From NCBI GenBank assembly GCA_016840465.1, contig JAEOSH010000004.1:24924-88923 (forward strand): a stretch of 64,000 nt of DNA, in the 5' to 3' direction. Source of the stretch: Candidatus Baldrarchaeum yapensis. GTDB taxonomy: Archaea; Asgardarchaeota; Baldrarchaeia; Baldrarchaeales; Baldrarchaeaceae. Below, one piece after another: positions 33,979 through 43,393 of the stretch. The notes below the pieces were generated by a model that was given only the letters and a program-made list of their open reading frames with translations, ran no database searches and was not told the origin of the DNA. Numbering within the stretch: the first letter of the stretch is position 1; each line of letters starts with the position of its first letter. A program made the translations under genes and the position numbers.

Positions 33979-35205
33979 ATGCCAGAAGAGTTCTTTACAG
34001 AAAAATCCAAGGACGCCGTCAAAATATGTGACGATGTGTACTGGGTTGGCGCAATCGATTACAAAATCAGGGACTTCCACGGGTATTTTACGCCGCATGG
34101 CACCACATACAACGCGTATCTGATCCTCGGAGATGAGCCCATCCTTATCGACACTGTGAAGAGGGGGTTCTTCGGGGAAATGCTGAGCAGGATAAGCAGC
34201 GTGGTCGAGCCGGAGGAGATAAAGTATATCGTAGCACTGCACTCCGAGTTAGACCACTCCGGCAGTCTTCCCGCAATTTTGAAGATAGCAAAGCATGCGA
34301 GAGTAATAGCGTCGGAAAAATGCCAAGAGTTTTTAAAACTGCACCACCACAACCTTAACTTACAGGTCCTCACCGTCGAAGATGGAACGACATTGAAGAT
34401 CGGCAACATGACGTGTACGTTCCTCAACGCGTCGATGCTCCACTGGCCCGACAACACAATGCTCTTCCTACATGAAAGAGGAATCCTATTCTCAAGCGAT
34501 GCGTTCGGACAACATCTGGCAACGCGCGAGAGGTTTTCCGACCAGGTGTCTAATGACGTGGTCATGTACGAGGCTAAGAAGTACTACGCAAACATAATAT
34601 CAAGATACGCCGCCGTAGTCACCAAAAAACTGAATGATCTCCTCAGTAGGAACTTTAACATTGAGATTATTGCCCCGGCACATGGAGTAATATGGCGCGG
34701 GGATCTCAAGGGGATCCTAGATGCGTACCTCAAGTGGAGCAACGGGGTTCCCGAGAAAAAGGCGGTAGTGGTATATGATACAATGTGGGGAAGCACCGCG
34801 AGAATGGCGCACGCAATAGCGAGCGGGATCATGAGTAAGGGAGTGAAGGTGAAGGTCTTTAACCTGAGGAGCACGGACAGGTCGGAGGTCCTTACCGAGG
34901 TCTTAGATGCATGTGCGATTGTCGTGGGCTCCCCCACGCTAAACAACACCATGTTTCCAACAGTTGCAGATTTCCTCACATATCTGAAGGGCTTCAAGTT
35001 AAAGAATAAGATAGGCGCCGCATTCGGATCTTACGGGTGGAGCGGTGAGGCGCCCAAAGAGGTACTCGATATTCTGAAATCCATGGGGTTCGAGGTCATA
35101 GAACCTCCCCTCAGAACAAAGTACGTGCCGTCAGAGGAAGACCTCGCCAAATGCCAAGAATTCGGCACAAAAATAAGCGATATGGTGCTATCCAAAACCG
35201 CTTAA
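33979..35205 (+). CDS. Flavodiiron protein (FprA type)
   Basis: The N-terminal beta-lactamase-fold di-iron domain has HSELDHSGSLP (H-x-E-x-D-H), then LHWPDNTM, LFSSDAFG and APAHGVIW as later iron ligands. The C-terminal flavodoxin domain (about residues 260-405) has YDTMWGSTARMAHAI as the FMN loop. Such proteins reduce O2 or NO to protect anaerobes. ATG 33979 has GGGATGAT nearby; 33970 is an alternative. No rubredoxin gene is adjacent. It is intact despite the broken neighbours. Confidence 0.93.
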   Translation: MPEEFFTEKSKDAVKICDDVYWVGAIDYKIRDFHGYFTPHGTTYNAYLILGDEPILIDTVKRGFFGEMLSRISSVVEPEEIKYIVALHSELDHSGSLPAILKIAKHARVIASEKCQEFLKLHHHNLNLQVLTVEDGTTLKIGNMTCTFLNASMLHWPDNTMLFLHERGILFSSDAFGQHLATRERFSDQVSNDVVMYEAKKYYANIISRYAAVVTKKLNDLLSRNFNIEIIAPAHGVIWRGDLKGILDAYLKWSNGVPEKKAVVVYDTMWGSTARMAHAIASGIMSKGVKVKVFNLRSTDRSEVLTEVLDACAIVVGSPTLNNTMFPTVADFLTYLKGFKLKNKIGAAFGSYGWSGEAPKEVLDILKSMGFEVIEPPLRTKYVPSEEDLAKCQEFGTKISDMVLSKTA

Positions 35206-35380
35206 AGGAATCATCTTAGCCCGCTGTTTGTAGCAATTATCTTTTTTCTTTCATCTAAGAACATTTAATTTAAACCCGTTCTTTCCGTAATCGCTAAAAC
35301 GATAAAAACATCCGTATGCTCCACACCGTTGTCCATCGTTCCGTTTTCGCAGATTTATATACGGAGAGTTCTGTAAATAA

Positions 35381-35896
35381 ATGAATGAGCACGGAGGGGC
35401 TTCGTTGACAGTAGAGCTGCCCGAGAAAATCTTTAAGGTAATAGCAGAGGAGGCACGTAGAAAGAAGAAGACGATAGAAGGTGTAATAGTGGAGAGGTTC
35501 ATAGAGGGTCTCGATCCCAGAGCGAGGGTTGAAGTGTACATGGAGTTGTTCGATAAATACTTGCGAGAGGCGGATGAGAACTACCAGAGGGGAGATTTGC
35601 CACAGACGGGTGAGAAGTACTGGAGAGCCGTGACATCCCTCTTAAACGCAATCGGAGAACTGGAGTCCCTCCCCCACTATACCCATAGGGACTATGTCGA
35701 AATCGTCGAACATATTGCCGAAAAGTATAGCGACCCCGAAATATCGACCCTTTTCAGACTGGTGGAGGGGCTTCATGCAAACTTCTATCATAATTTCCTC
35801 AGAAAGATGACCTTCGAAAGTCATAGAAGTGGCGTTCTCACTCTCATTAAAAAGCTAGGGTCGGTAATTGAGAATCTAATGCGGAAAAAACTTTGA
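35381..35896 (+). CDS. PaREP1-family protein
   Basis: The 171-residue protein has the family pattern: LTVELPEKIFKVIAEEARRKKKTIEGVIVERFIEGLDPRAR, then YLREADENYQRGDLPQTGEKYWRAVTSLLNAI and the LHANFYHNFL core motif. PaREP1 proteins are lineage-expanded archaeal helical proteins of unknown function, related in outline to HEPN-like folds. A TATA-like ATTTATATACGG lies about 25 bp upstream of the ATG, so it may be expressed from a leaderless transcript. Confidence 0.8.
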   Translation: MNEHGGASLTVELPEKIFKVIAEEARRKKKTIEGVIVERFIEGLDPRARVEVYMELFDKYLREADENYQRGDLPQTGEKYWRAVTSLLNAIGELESLPHYTHRDYVEIVEHIAEKYSDPEISTLFRLVEGLHANFYHNFLRKMTFESHRSGVLTLIKKLGSVIENLMRKKL

Positions 35897-35929
35897 TTAT
35901 TTGCGAATCAATGTTTTATCCCGGACATC

Positions 35930-36172
35930 GCATCATCCGAAAGAAGTTTTCACAACTTCGAAACTCTCACAGATGCTAATGCGGCCTTCTCCGCATCGGA
36001 TGAGTATATGAAGATCTTACCTCTCTTAATTTTATTTTTCAATATCTATTCTTTTTCTCCTCAATACGGTTTTTATGCTATTAACTAGGATGTTTTCCAT
36101 TCTCGATCTGACTCTATCGGACTTTAGGGCTATTTCCCCGTATCTGACGATGACGGTGTCGTACACTTTCAT
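35930..36172 (-). pseudogene. thiI: 5' remnant of thiI (tRNA 4-thiouridine synthetase)
   Basis: From ATG 36172 the minus strand reads MKVYDTVIVRYGEIALKSD, then ENILVNSIKTVLRRKRIDIEK and a stop. RYGEIALK is the hallmark of ThiI N-termini. The next frame continues IKRGKIFIYSSDAEKAALASVRV, the expected THUMP-domain continuation, before further frame breaks. The rest of the gene (most of THUMP, PP-loop) is absent where the PaREP1 gene now lies. This is a clear pseudogene. Confidence 0.75.
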
Positions 36173-36189
36173 GAAACCCCATACATTTT

Positions 36190-36534
36190 CATGTTAAGGG
36201 GCATATAGGGCTCGATGTAAGTAGCTTATCAAAGGCAATAGACATAGTCGAAAAATTCAAGCGCTGCCCGAGGGTCTTCATGATCTGCACGTGCTCCGGG
36301 GATTATAACCTGATACTAATACTCATTGCGGAAAACTTTGATTCTCTGAGAGCCTTCATTGAGAAGAATATACGAAGTATCGCGGAGGTCAGAAAGATTA
36401 GCGTGAATTTCGGAGACGTTGTGCGTCCCGATTTCGTTCCGATCCCATTCAGGATACATGACCCCTGTTGTATTCCCAATTGTGATGAATGCGAAATGCT
36501 CAAGGACCTTCAAATTTGCTCGGGATGTGCCATG
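36190..36534 (+). pseudogene. C-terminal half of an Lrp/AsnC regulator, inverted
   Basis: Without a start codon this frame encodes HVKGHIGLDVSSLSKAIDIVEK..., SGDYNLILILIAENFDSL and VRKISVNFGDVVRPDFVPIPF, a RAM ligand domain. A cysteine-rich tail DPCCIPNCDECEMLKDLQICSGC, possibly metal-binding, follows. The matching helix-turn-helix half is on the opposite strand immediately to the right. CATG occurs at both ends of the segment, and joining the two halves there restores ...NLHVKGHIGLDV... with a 2-base slip. The gene was cut by an inversion of about 345 bp. Confidence 0.75.
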
Positions 36535-36750
36535 TGCAGGTTTAGCTTTCGAGGATTGATGTTCGCCTGGACTTTCATCACTCCCTCTCTCACAAGTCTT
36601 GATATGCAATCCCGTACGGACGGGTGCTTCAGCCCCACCTTCTCTCCTAAGCTTACGAGGCTCTCCCTTCCGTTATCTTGGAGTTCCGCTATGAGTTTTT
36701 ACGTCGATGCTGTCCAGCTGGGGTACATCCTTTCTGACCCTTTTCTCCAT
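36531..36750 (-). pseudogene. N-terminal half of the same Lrp/AsnC regulator
   Basis: From ATG 36750 the frame reads MEKRVRKDVPQLDSIDVK. A five-A run (36696-36700, T on the plus strand) then adds one base, and the next frame continues LIAELQDNGRESLVSLGEKVG and LKHPSVRDCISRLVREGVMKV, a typical AsnC helix-turn-helix ending NINPRKLNLH. It stops at the inversion junction. Its position beside HMA and P1B-ATPase genes suggests the regulator once controlled metal export, as in the archaeal copper clusters; that is inference. Confidence 0.75.
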
Positions 36751-36832
36751 TTCGTACACACTGTCTACAATTTGTAGGGATAATCATATATTTGCCTACT
36801 GATTGTAAGTAAAGGTGCCGCGAGGGTGTCAT

Positions 36833-37051
36833 ATGGTGAAGCGAAGGGTTGGTCTGAAAATCAGAGGTATGCGGTGTATTGGTTGTGTTGAAACGATAAA
36901 GGGCGCACTTAAGCGCATTGATGGAGTTCTAGACGTAAATATAGATTTGGAGTCGGGAAACGCGGTCATAATATTCGATGATGAAAAGACGTCTCTGGAT
37001 GCGTTGGTTGGGGTTGGCGAGATAAAGAGACTGGGGTACGATGTTACATGA
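36833..37051 (+). CDS. HMA-domain metallochaperone
   Basis: The small ferredoxin-fold heavy-metal domain has the metal-binding GMRCIGCVETIKGAL (CxxC) and the closing IKRLGYDVT. ATG 36833 has GAGGGTG 4 bases upstream; the earlier frame to 36815 is less likely. It lies directly before the P1B-ATPase and likely delivered Cu or a similar soft metal to it. The frame is intact. Confidence 0.88.
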   Translation: MVKRRVGLKIRGMRCIGCVETIKGALKRIDGVLDVNIDLESGNAVIIFDDEKTSLDALVGVGEIKRLGYDVT

Positions 37052-37085
37052 CGAACGTTACCACATCTTCGCTCTTTATTAGGGT

Positions 37086-38938
37086 ATGGTGCTTGTGTAT
37101 GTTATGGAGCGCGAATATCTTTTTCCGACACTGGTAATAGCTCTAGGAATTACCAGCATGATCCTGCATTTTTTCCTATTTGAAAGATTGGAGTCAGTTC
37201 TTCTCATGGCAATTCTGCTCATTCTCGGTATCTGGACAATTATTGACTTTTTAAAGGGAGTTACAGGCGCAAGCGAGGAAATCGTCAGGGTTCTTATGAT
37301 CTTCGTAGGTGGGGTTCTCCTGTACTTTGGGTTGCACTTGGAGTGCATACTGCTGATGGTAATGTTCGGGACCGCCGAGTTGATAGAGGAGCGCGTCAAG
37401 GAACTTGCCGAGCACGGTCTGAGAAAGACTTTAGAGCTAATGCCACGGGTTGTTAGGGTCATCGAGGGAGAGGTTGTTGCGATGAAGGATGTGGGGGATA
37501 TGAAAGCCGGGGATGTTGTTGTGGTGGGGAGAGGAGAGCGCATTCCGGTGGACGGTGTGGTTGTTGAGGGGGAGGCTTTAGTTGACGAGTCGGCGATAAC
37601 CGGAGAACCAGAGCCGAGAAGTATCGGGATCTTTAATGAGGTGATTGCGGGAGGACTGGTACTATCGGGGCTTTGAGGGTAAGAGCTAGGGTTTCTGGGC
37701 CGGAATCGACATTAGCGCAGATAGTTAAGCTTGCCGAGAGGTATAAAGAGAGAAAGGCGAGAATAGAGTCTATAGTTCATAAGTTCTCGCGCATTTATCT
37801 TTCAATGATGCTGGTGTTGGCGGCGGTGGTGTGGGTCACGCTCGGATATTACAAAGCGCTAATAGTGCTGGCGGTGGGTTGTCCCAGCGCATATCTTGTG
37901 GCAATTCCCGCCACGCTTCTTCTATCACTGAGCGTTTATGCACGGAGAGGTATTGTGGTTAAGGGTACGCGCCCAATAGAGGCAGCATCGAAAGTGAAGG
38001 TAATGGCGCTCGATAAAACGGGGACGCTCACCCTAGGCGATCTGTTTCTGGAGAAAATAGTGATACTGGATGGTAGGTTCACGGAAAATAATGTTCTCGC
38101 TTACGCGGCATCTCTTGAGGTGCATTCCACGCACCCCATCGCGAGAGCAGTACTGAGAGAAGCAAGGAGGAGAAAGATACGGCTTTTGAAGATCTCTGAC
38201 GTTATGGAAGTGCCCGCGGTAGGGATACAGGGGAAAACTTTGGATGGAAGGCGAATATTTCTAGGCAAGCTTGACATCATGCGAGTAAAGGAGCACCTTC
38301 CAGTGGAGTATACTGAGATTGAGGGAAAGACGATAGTACAATTATCCGTGGATGATAGAATTGCAGCGTTGATGGTATTTTCGGATAGATTGAATCCGAA
38401 AGCGAAAAGCATGATAAAAGAGTTGAAGAAGTTGGGATTGCGAATCCTACTGCTGACAGGGGATAAAATATCAAATGCAAAAGCGGTTGCGGATGCCTTG
38501 GAAATAACCGAGTTTTATGCGGGTTTGTTGCCCGAGGATAAGGTTAGGATCATTGAGGAGTTGAAGTCCGTTTATAGGGGCAGGGTCGCGATGGTCGGGG
38601 ATGGTATAAATGATGCGCCCGCACTTGCGGCGTCGGATGTTGGTATTGCGATAGGTTCACTGGAAGTTGCAGGCGAATCGGGGGATTTCGTTGTCCCGGC
38701 GCAGAGAATTAGGAATGTGCCCTTTATAATCAAGTTCTCACGCAGATGCATGCGCGCGGTGATGGAAAATATTAGCATCATTTTAGTAACAAAAATTATA
38801 GCGCTAGTACTGGGACTTCTCGGACTCTTGCCACTGTGGTTGTCCGTTGCAGTGGGAGACGATGGTGGCGTACTGCTCGCGTTATTAAATACGATTAAAA
38901 TATTGCGTGCTCCGATGATTTTCAGTTCAAAATCCTAA
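37086..38938 (+). pseudogene. P1B-type heavy-metal ATPase with a frameshift
   Basis: The first frame gives the N-terminal helices and actuator domain with ITGEPEP. At the G-run 37667-37670 (GGGG, where GGGGG would restore ...SGALRVRARVSG...) the frame breaks. The second frame carries AVGCPSAYLVA, DKTGTLT, STHPIAR and MVGDGINDAPALAASDVGIAIG, ending with VAVGDDGG...LLNTIKIL. The membrane motif is CPS rather than CPC/CPH/SPC, which is unusual. The end of the last helices resembles Zn/Cd-type pumps. It may be a pseudogene, a homopolymer sequencing error or a programmed shift. Confidence 0.82.
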
Positions 38939-39122
38939 TTTTTCTGAATTGGGGAAGTTTTTCAGATCCTGAGAGGCGGAAGGCGTAATGACCTGCGTTT
39001 CTTGTAACTTGCCAATCGCATATGGGTTAAGTTGAAGCCGTGGGTACGAATCATGACTTTAACCGAACAATAAACATAAGTTTATGGCTCAACGAATGTA
39101 TTTTCAGAGAATGGTGTTGTGA

Positions 39123-39635
39123 ATGACCGACAAGGAGATTATTGTGCTTCCTAGGAGCCTTATTGAGAAGATTCGTCAGGAGGCGGAGACGCTAGGAGTC
39201 AGCCTAGACGAGTTAATAATCGAAAGGCTAACATCTGGCTTGGATCCGAAGGAAAGAGCGGAAAAGTACATTGAAGCCGCATTATTGTTTTTAGAACGAG
39301 CGAAAAGAGAGTTAGAAGAGGGAGATCTTAAACAGGCATCGGAGAAACTCTGGGGTGCGGCAGCACCTGCAATAAAGGCATATGCTTACTGGAAGGATGG
39401 TAAGCGATTGGCGAGTTATCGTGATCTCTGGGAGTATAAGGATAAGGTTGTAATCGAATTGGGCAAATGGGTTAGAAGTGCGTGGAACGTTGCTAATAGT
39501 ATGCATACAAACTTCTATGAGGGATGGGCGACAAGAAAAGATGTAGAAGATGCGTTTACGGAGATTGAAAGGCTAATTAAGGTAATATCGGAAAGATTAC
39601 GTAGATGTCGGAGTAACATTAAGAAAGAAGGTTGA
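39123..39635 (+). CDS. PaREP1-family protein
   Basis: The intact 170-residue paralogue has IIVLPRSLIEKIRQEAETLGVSLDELIIERLTSGLDPKER, then LEEGDLKQASEKLWGAAAPAIKAYAYW and a C-terminal NSMHTNFYEGWATRKDVEDAFTEIE. QASEKLW and MHTNFYE are the strongest family signatures. It lies in its own promoter context (TATA-like ACATAAGTTTATGG about 40 bp upstream). Function unknown. Confidence 0.82.
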   Translation: MTDKEIIVLPRSLIEKIRQEAETLGVSLDELIIERLTSGLDPKERAEKYIEAALLFLERAKRELEEGDLKQASEKLWGAAAPAIKAYAYWKDGKRLASYRDLWEYKDKVVIELGKWVRSAWNVANSMHTNFYEGWATRKDVEDAFTEIERLIKVISERLRRCRSNIKKEG

Positions 39636-39751
39636 TGAGCCTCATTTTATCGCTCGTGCATTTGAGTGTTCAATTAGCAGACTAAATTTGTGTATGGAGG
39701 TTAGTATATTAATAACCGGAACTAATTACCTAAAACAATAGATAAAAGTTT

Positions 39752-39832
39752 AAGGTAGTGTCACGGTGGTGGTCTGTCACCCCATATCATTCCAGGGATG
39801 GCCACCGCCATGGTGACCACCCCCGGATCCTT
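39752..39832 (+). ncRNA. Candidate GC-rich structured RNA
   Basis: A GC-rich island in an AT-rich spacer runs from GTGTCACGGTGGTGGTC to GTGACCACCCCCGGATCC and ends at a T-run. GGTGGTC (39768-39774) pairs with GACCACC (39813-39819); a CACC/GGTG hairpin lies just before the 3' arm. A TATA-like GATAAAAGTTTAAGG is about 15-30 bp upstream. No known RNA family was recognised. Confidence 0.3.
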
Positions 39833-40336
39833 TTTGCTTTCGTTTTTCATGTTATAGTTATATTTATCGATATTTATACTCAACTGATAGGTGAGCTATC
39901 TTTTTGACGCTTCTAAGCGACTCTCGACACTTTTATTCAATATTCTATCAGTAGACACTATTTTCTGATTACATTCTGATGATACGGCATAGTGGAGCCC
40001 AATATTTGTTCTGTCGTGAAAAATCTTTTGTACAAAGCGGATTTCGTCACGTTACTGGGGAAATCTAAGTTTAAGAGTTGTCGTTCCCCATATCTAACCT
40101 GGAGGTCGCCGTATGAGCATTAGGCGGAAATTGCTCGATAGATTTATGCCGCGGGAGTTCATGGAACTCGCTGGGATGTTTCATGCATGTATCTTCGTAT
40201 TTCAGCGTACCGTTTCGAAACCATGATATTTGCGGCATTATTGCGTGAAGTTCTCGGGAAGGAGGTATCAGTGGGATGGTAAACTCTTACTGAGAAGGGT
40301 AGCGAGACCGTAATCAGGGTGCATGAGTGACGAGTT
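39833..40336. other. Spacer with degenerate coding traces
   Basis: AT-rich. On the plus strand an ATG at 40114 with GGAGGT upstream opens a 37-codon frame (MSIRRKLLDRFMPREFMELAGMF). It breaks near 40220 and appears to continue in another frame as MIFAALLREVLGKEVSVGW. It looks like a gene remnant of unknown family. Confidence 0.4.
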
Positions 40337-40554
40337 CTATACCATACCGTGCAGTCGAATAAGTCGGGTGGAAATTTCCATTATGGACACATTTCTTTGT
40401 AGGTCTCTGAAATCCGCAAACAGAGAAATGGACACCATTAGTAGATCGTCTATCGAGCAAACGCATAATGCTCTTTTTTCGTTCCTACGGCGACGAATGA
40501 GATTCCATCTCCTTCTATCCACTTCCTTACTCTCTCGGAAAGGTTGTATATCAT
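40337..40554 (-). pseudogene. Small gene remnant with a frameshift
   Basis: From ATG 40554 the frame reads MIYNLSERVRKWIEGDGISFVAVGTKKEHYAFA and stops. In the next frame the strand continues CSIDDLLMVSISLFADFRDLQRNVSIMEIS, ending at 40337. The two pieces look like one small alpha/beta protein broken near 40455. It lies directly downstream of the roadblock/longin-like remnant and may have formed an operon with it. The family was not recognised. Confidence 0.45.
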
Positions 40555-41130
40555 GATTGGGAGAAGTTTTCTCTGCTTATTTTCAGTCTTTTTGCAGACT
40601 TCTCGTAAATGACGCTTTCAGACTTCTTATCTATTAGTGAGATGTACTCGGAGTTCGAGTACTCAAATGCCCTTTCCACAATTTCCTCTAAACTCTCGGA
40701 TAGCATTAGAGTTAACATTCTCTTCTCGAACTCCTTGAATACCATAACGTTTCCATCCCACGCCTCCAGCACTCTCTCGAACTCCAGAATGAAGAGTCTC
40801 AGTAGCGAGGATATCAGGTCATACGCAAGGTCTTCTGGAATTTCGGTGCTTACACGCATGACCTCCTATCAGTCCTCTAGTTCGTAAGCAGTACACTTTT
40901 TCTTCCTTGAACATGAAGCCTGATAGTTCGCCGGCGCCTATCTCCCGTGCAAATGACAGAACTGCGGAGACGAATCCGGAAAACAATTGTTCATCGGTTT
41001 CGTGCTCCTTTGACGCTAGGGAAACCAGACACTCGCCGCTTTCTCTCAAGATGTATATTCCCTTAATCGTCTGCTGCCCGCGCGTCATGTTACTCGCCTG
41101 CTGCCTTTCCTTAGGGGTTATACCTCTCAT
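40551..41130 (-). pseudogene. Roadblock/longin-like domain protein with a frameshift
   Basis: The first frame (ATG 41130 or 41088) encodes TIKGIYILRESGECLVSLASKEHETDEQLFSGF, then VSAVLSFAREIGAGELSGFMFKEEKVYCL, a pattern seen in archaeal roadblock/longin-like proteins often linked to small GTPases. Near 40858 the frame breaks. The overlapping frame continues VSTEIPEDLAYDLISSLLRLFILEFERVLEAWDGNVMVFKEFEKRM, the expected C-terminal helix region. It could have partnered the Ras-like GTPase at 6.7 kb, which is inference. Confidence 0.6.
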
Positions 41131-41282
41131 AATAACCAGAATTTGAACTTAAGGATATTCGGGGCATGTTCAAATTTCGGATATGGTCTCGCATCTCTGT
41201 ACAACCGCGGGATGGGGCTTGTTGGTGATAAATTCTTGGAGAAAAAGAAGGTATAGAGATGCTCATGGAATTGATTGCATAA

Positions 41283-42482
41283 TCATATCGGAAGTGGAAT
41301 TTCCTTAACTCTTCCTTCCTCATCTACTTTCTTTACCTTTACTCCTATCGATGCTCCACCTTTCCTGAATTTCCCAGCCCACTCAAATACATCCATGGGG
41401 TTAACCGCGGCCTCGGGCGGGAAGACCCCCTTCATTTCTATTTTTCCTTGCGCCATAAGTATAGCTCCTATGGCAGCGGGTATGGCGGTCCCCTCCATCA
41501 TTCCACCTCTAGACACCGCCTCCGCGACGTACTGCACCTTCTTCCCCTTCTCCACTCCACCGATTACTATCTTCAGCGCGCCTATGGGTTCGGTGATGCC
41601 AGCCTTCTTGAGAAGTTCCTCCCTTCTTTTGAGAACGTACGACGCCACGAAGTCTATAGGTGCGATTTTCTGGCCGGCGACCTCTATCGGTTCCTCTTCT
41701 ATCATTCCTAGGCTTACGATCTTTATTATGAGTTCAAAGTACTCCTCCGGCAGCACGACTCCTCTGTTCATCACCCACTTCAATCCTTTTATGTAACGTG
41801 GCAACGTAATGGTCTCCGGGTGCGGATACGGGTACACCTTGCACTTTCCGATTTCGGGAAACTCCACCTCCTGTATAAGGGCGCGCCCACTTTCCTCAAG
41901 GAACTTTACCGTTTTTAACTGCCCGTTATCGAATACCGGAATGTCTATGAGCATTGAGTGTATCCGGTGCTTTATTACACCGGGTCCTTCGGGGTCCCCA
42001 CCGTGTGCGTGATAGATATCGACAGAGTGAGCCTCTTCCATTATTTGCTCGGCACAGAACTTTACGAAGACGTTTGCGGCGCCGGGGGAACTTCCCATGC
42101 CTATCAGTGCGGAGACTCCCGCTTCCTTCGCCATGCTATCGAGTTCAAGCATTTTGAGAGTGGCGTCGTAGTCGTCGCAAATATCAACGTAGTTCTTACC
42201 TGCCTTTATTGCGGTTTCGAGTATGGGAGGGCCATACCTGTAAAAGGGGCCAACACAGTTTACCACTATATCGACATCCTTAACTGCTTCTTTTATCGAC
42301 TCCGGGCTTTCGGCATTAACCTCCCTATATGACACATTGCCGCCGAGTTTCTCGGCAACCTCTTTTGCCCTTGCAGCGTTGATGTCGGCAAGAATGACCT
42401 CATCAAAGACATCGGACATCAGGAGTCCCCTGGCGGTCCAACTGCCCACGATTCCCGCGCCGCCGAGCACCACGACTTTCAT
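41283..42482 (-). CDS. Saccharopine dehydrogenase-like NAD(P)-dependent oxidoreductase
   Basis: The 399-residue protein has the N-terminal Rossmann motif VVVLGGAGIVGSWTA and ILADIN. VDIVVNCVGPFYRYGPPILETAIKAGKNYVDICDD is the saccharopine dehydrogenase-like block, and IGMGSSPGAANVFVKF follows. The C-terminal substrate domain diverges from lysine-pathway enzymes, so the substrate is unknown. It is intact, with its own promoter region to the right; adjacent genes on both sides are broken. Confidence 0.85.
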   Translation of the reverse strand: MKVVVLGGAGIVGSWTARGLLMSDVFDEVILADINAARAKEVAEKLGGNVSYREVNAESPESIKEAVKDVDIVVNCVGPFYRYGPPILETAIKAGKNYVDICDDYDATLKMLELDSMAKEAGVSALIGMGSSPGAANVFVKFCAEQIMEEAHSVDIYHAHGGDPEGPGVIKHRIHSMLIDIPVFDNGQLKTVKFLEESGRALIQEVEFPEIGKCKVYPYPHPETITLPRYIKGLKWVMNRGVVLPEEYFELIIKIVSLGMIEEEPIEVAGQKIAPIDFVASYVLKRREELLKKAGITEPIGALKIVIGGVEKGKKVQYVAEAVSRGGMMEGTAIPAAIGAILMAQGKIEMKGVFPPEAAVNPMDVFEWAGKFRKGGASIGVKVKKVDEEGRVKEIPLPI

Positions 42483-42760
42483 CTCAAATCACCATATATC
42501 TGGGAATATCTTGGAGTTTTTCAGATACTTAGTGGAGGTCGTGTTATTTAAGGGTTCCGGAGAATATGTCACTGAATCTGGAGTCGCGAAGGTGATAGTA
42601 CTTTCCTTTTGAGTCGGAAGCCGAAGCCGCGTCCCATCAATATGGTTGCCAATTATATCGACCAAATTCTATGTGGGAAGCTTGAAAGTCGTGTTCATGG
42701 CAAAATTTTATAAATGCCAAGAGGATCGCAAGGAAATCAATTTAGGCCCCCCATAATCCG

Positions 42761-43139
42761 CTAAAGCTTCTTTTCACTTTCTTCTCCCTCTACTGTGGTC
42801 TCCTCGGGTGCAAGGGCTCCACCTAATCCTGCAAACGCTACTACTGTAGATATCTGAAAGGAGCAAGCCGAATGTGTCAACTAAAGTCATCGCGTCACTA
42901 TTGCTCACGAGGAAAACTGCTTTCGCCCACAGGAGAATGACAAACCAAAACAAAAATGGTCCTATGAGGGGCACGAGGCCGATGGCTGAAGTGAATAACA
43001 CCGCGATGCCATAGGCAAACCCCTCTATCCAGCCAGTTGGTTTGCCCGATAGCGCTCCCACAGCCGATGAGTAAATTAACAGCAAGATAATGACTAGGTA
43101 GCCCATACTCGCGATTAACGTTGTGAGACGCAAGTGCAT
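42761..43139 (-). pseudogene. Multi-pass membrane protein with a frameshift
   Basis: ATG 43139 opens MHLRLTTLIASMGYLVIILLLIY and three hydrophobic helices. Near 42860 (GGAGC on the plus strand) one extra base shifts the frame. The alternative frame restores FQISTVVAFAGLGGALAPEETTVEG with an acidic tail ending in EKKL at 42761, a sensible C-terminus. The unshifted frame instead ends in a basic, cysteine-containing tail. Function unknown. Confidence 0.6.
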
Positions 43140-43393
43140 CACCGGAGAAGACCATCCTTTTTGCCGAGAGATATCAATCAAAGAAATTACTAACCGTTGC
43201 TCACATAAGATTCTCGTAACCCAAATTTCGCAACATTTTCCCGGTAGCGATGCCAGACCCCTTTAGGTATCCGTATATCCCGAAAGACGCGTATGATGCG
43301 TAATATTACAAGTTATTAAATTTTGTCGTGAAAGTCATCACCTTCCGGCGGCTCGCCTCATGCAATCCACACGGCTTACCTAAAGTCTTAAAT

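Noticed and set aside
36535-36777. Plus-strand tail of the RAM-domain frame
   Set aside because: Past about 36534 the plus frame is only the antisense of the helix-turn-helix half of the same regulator.
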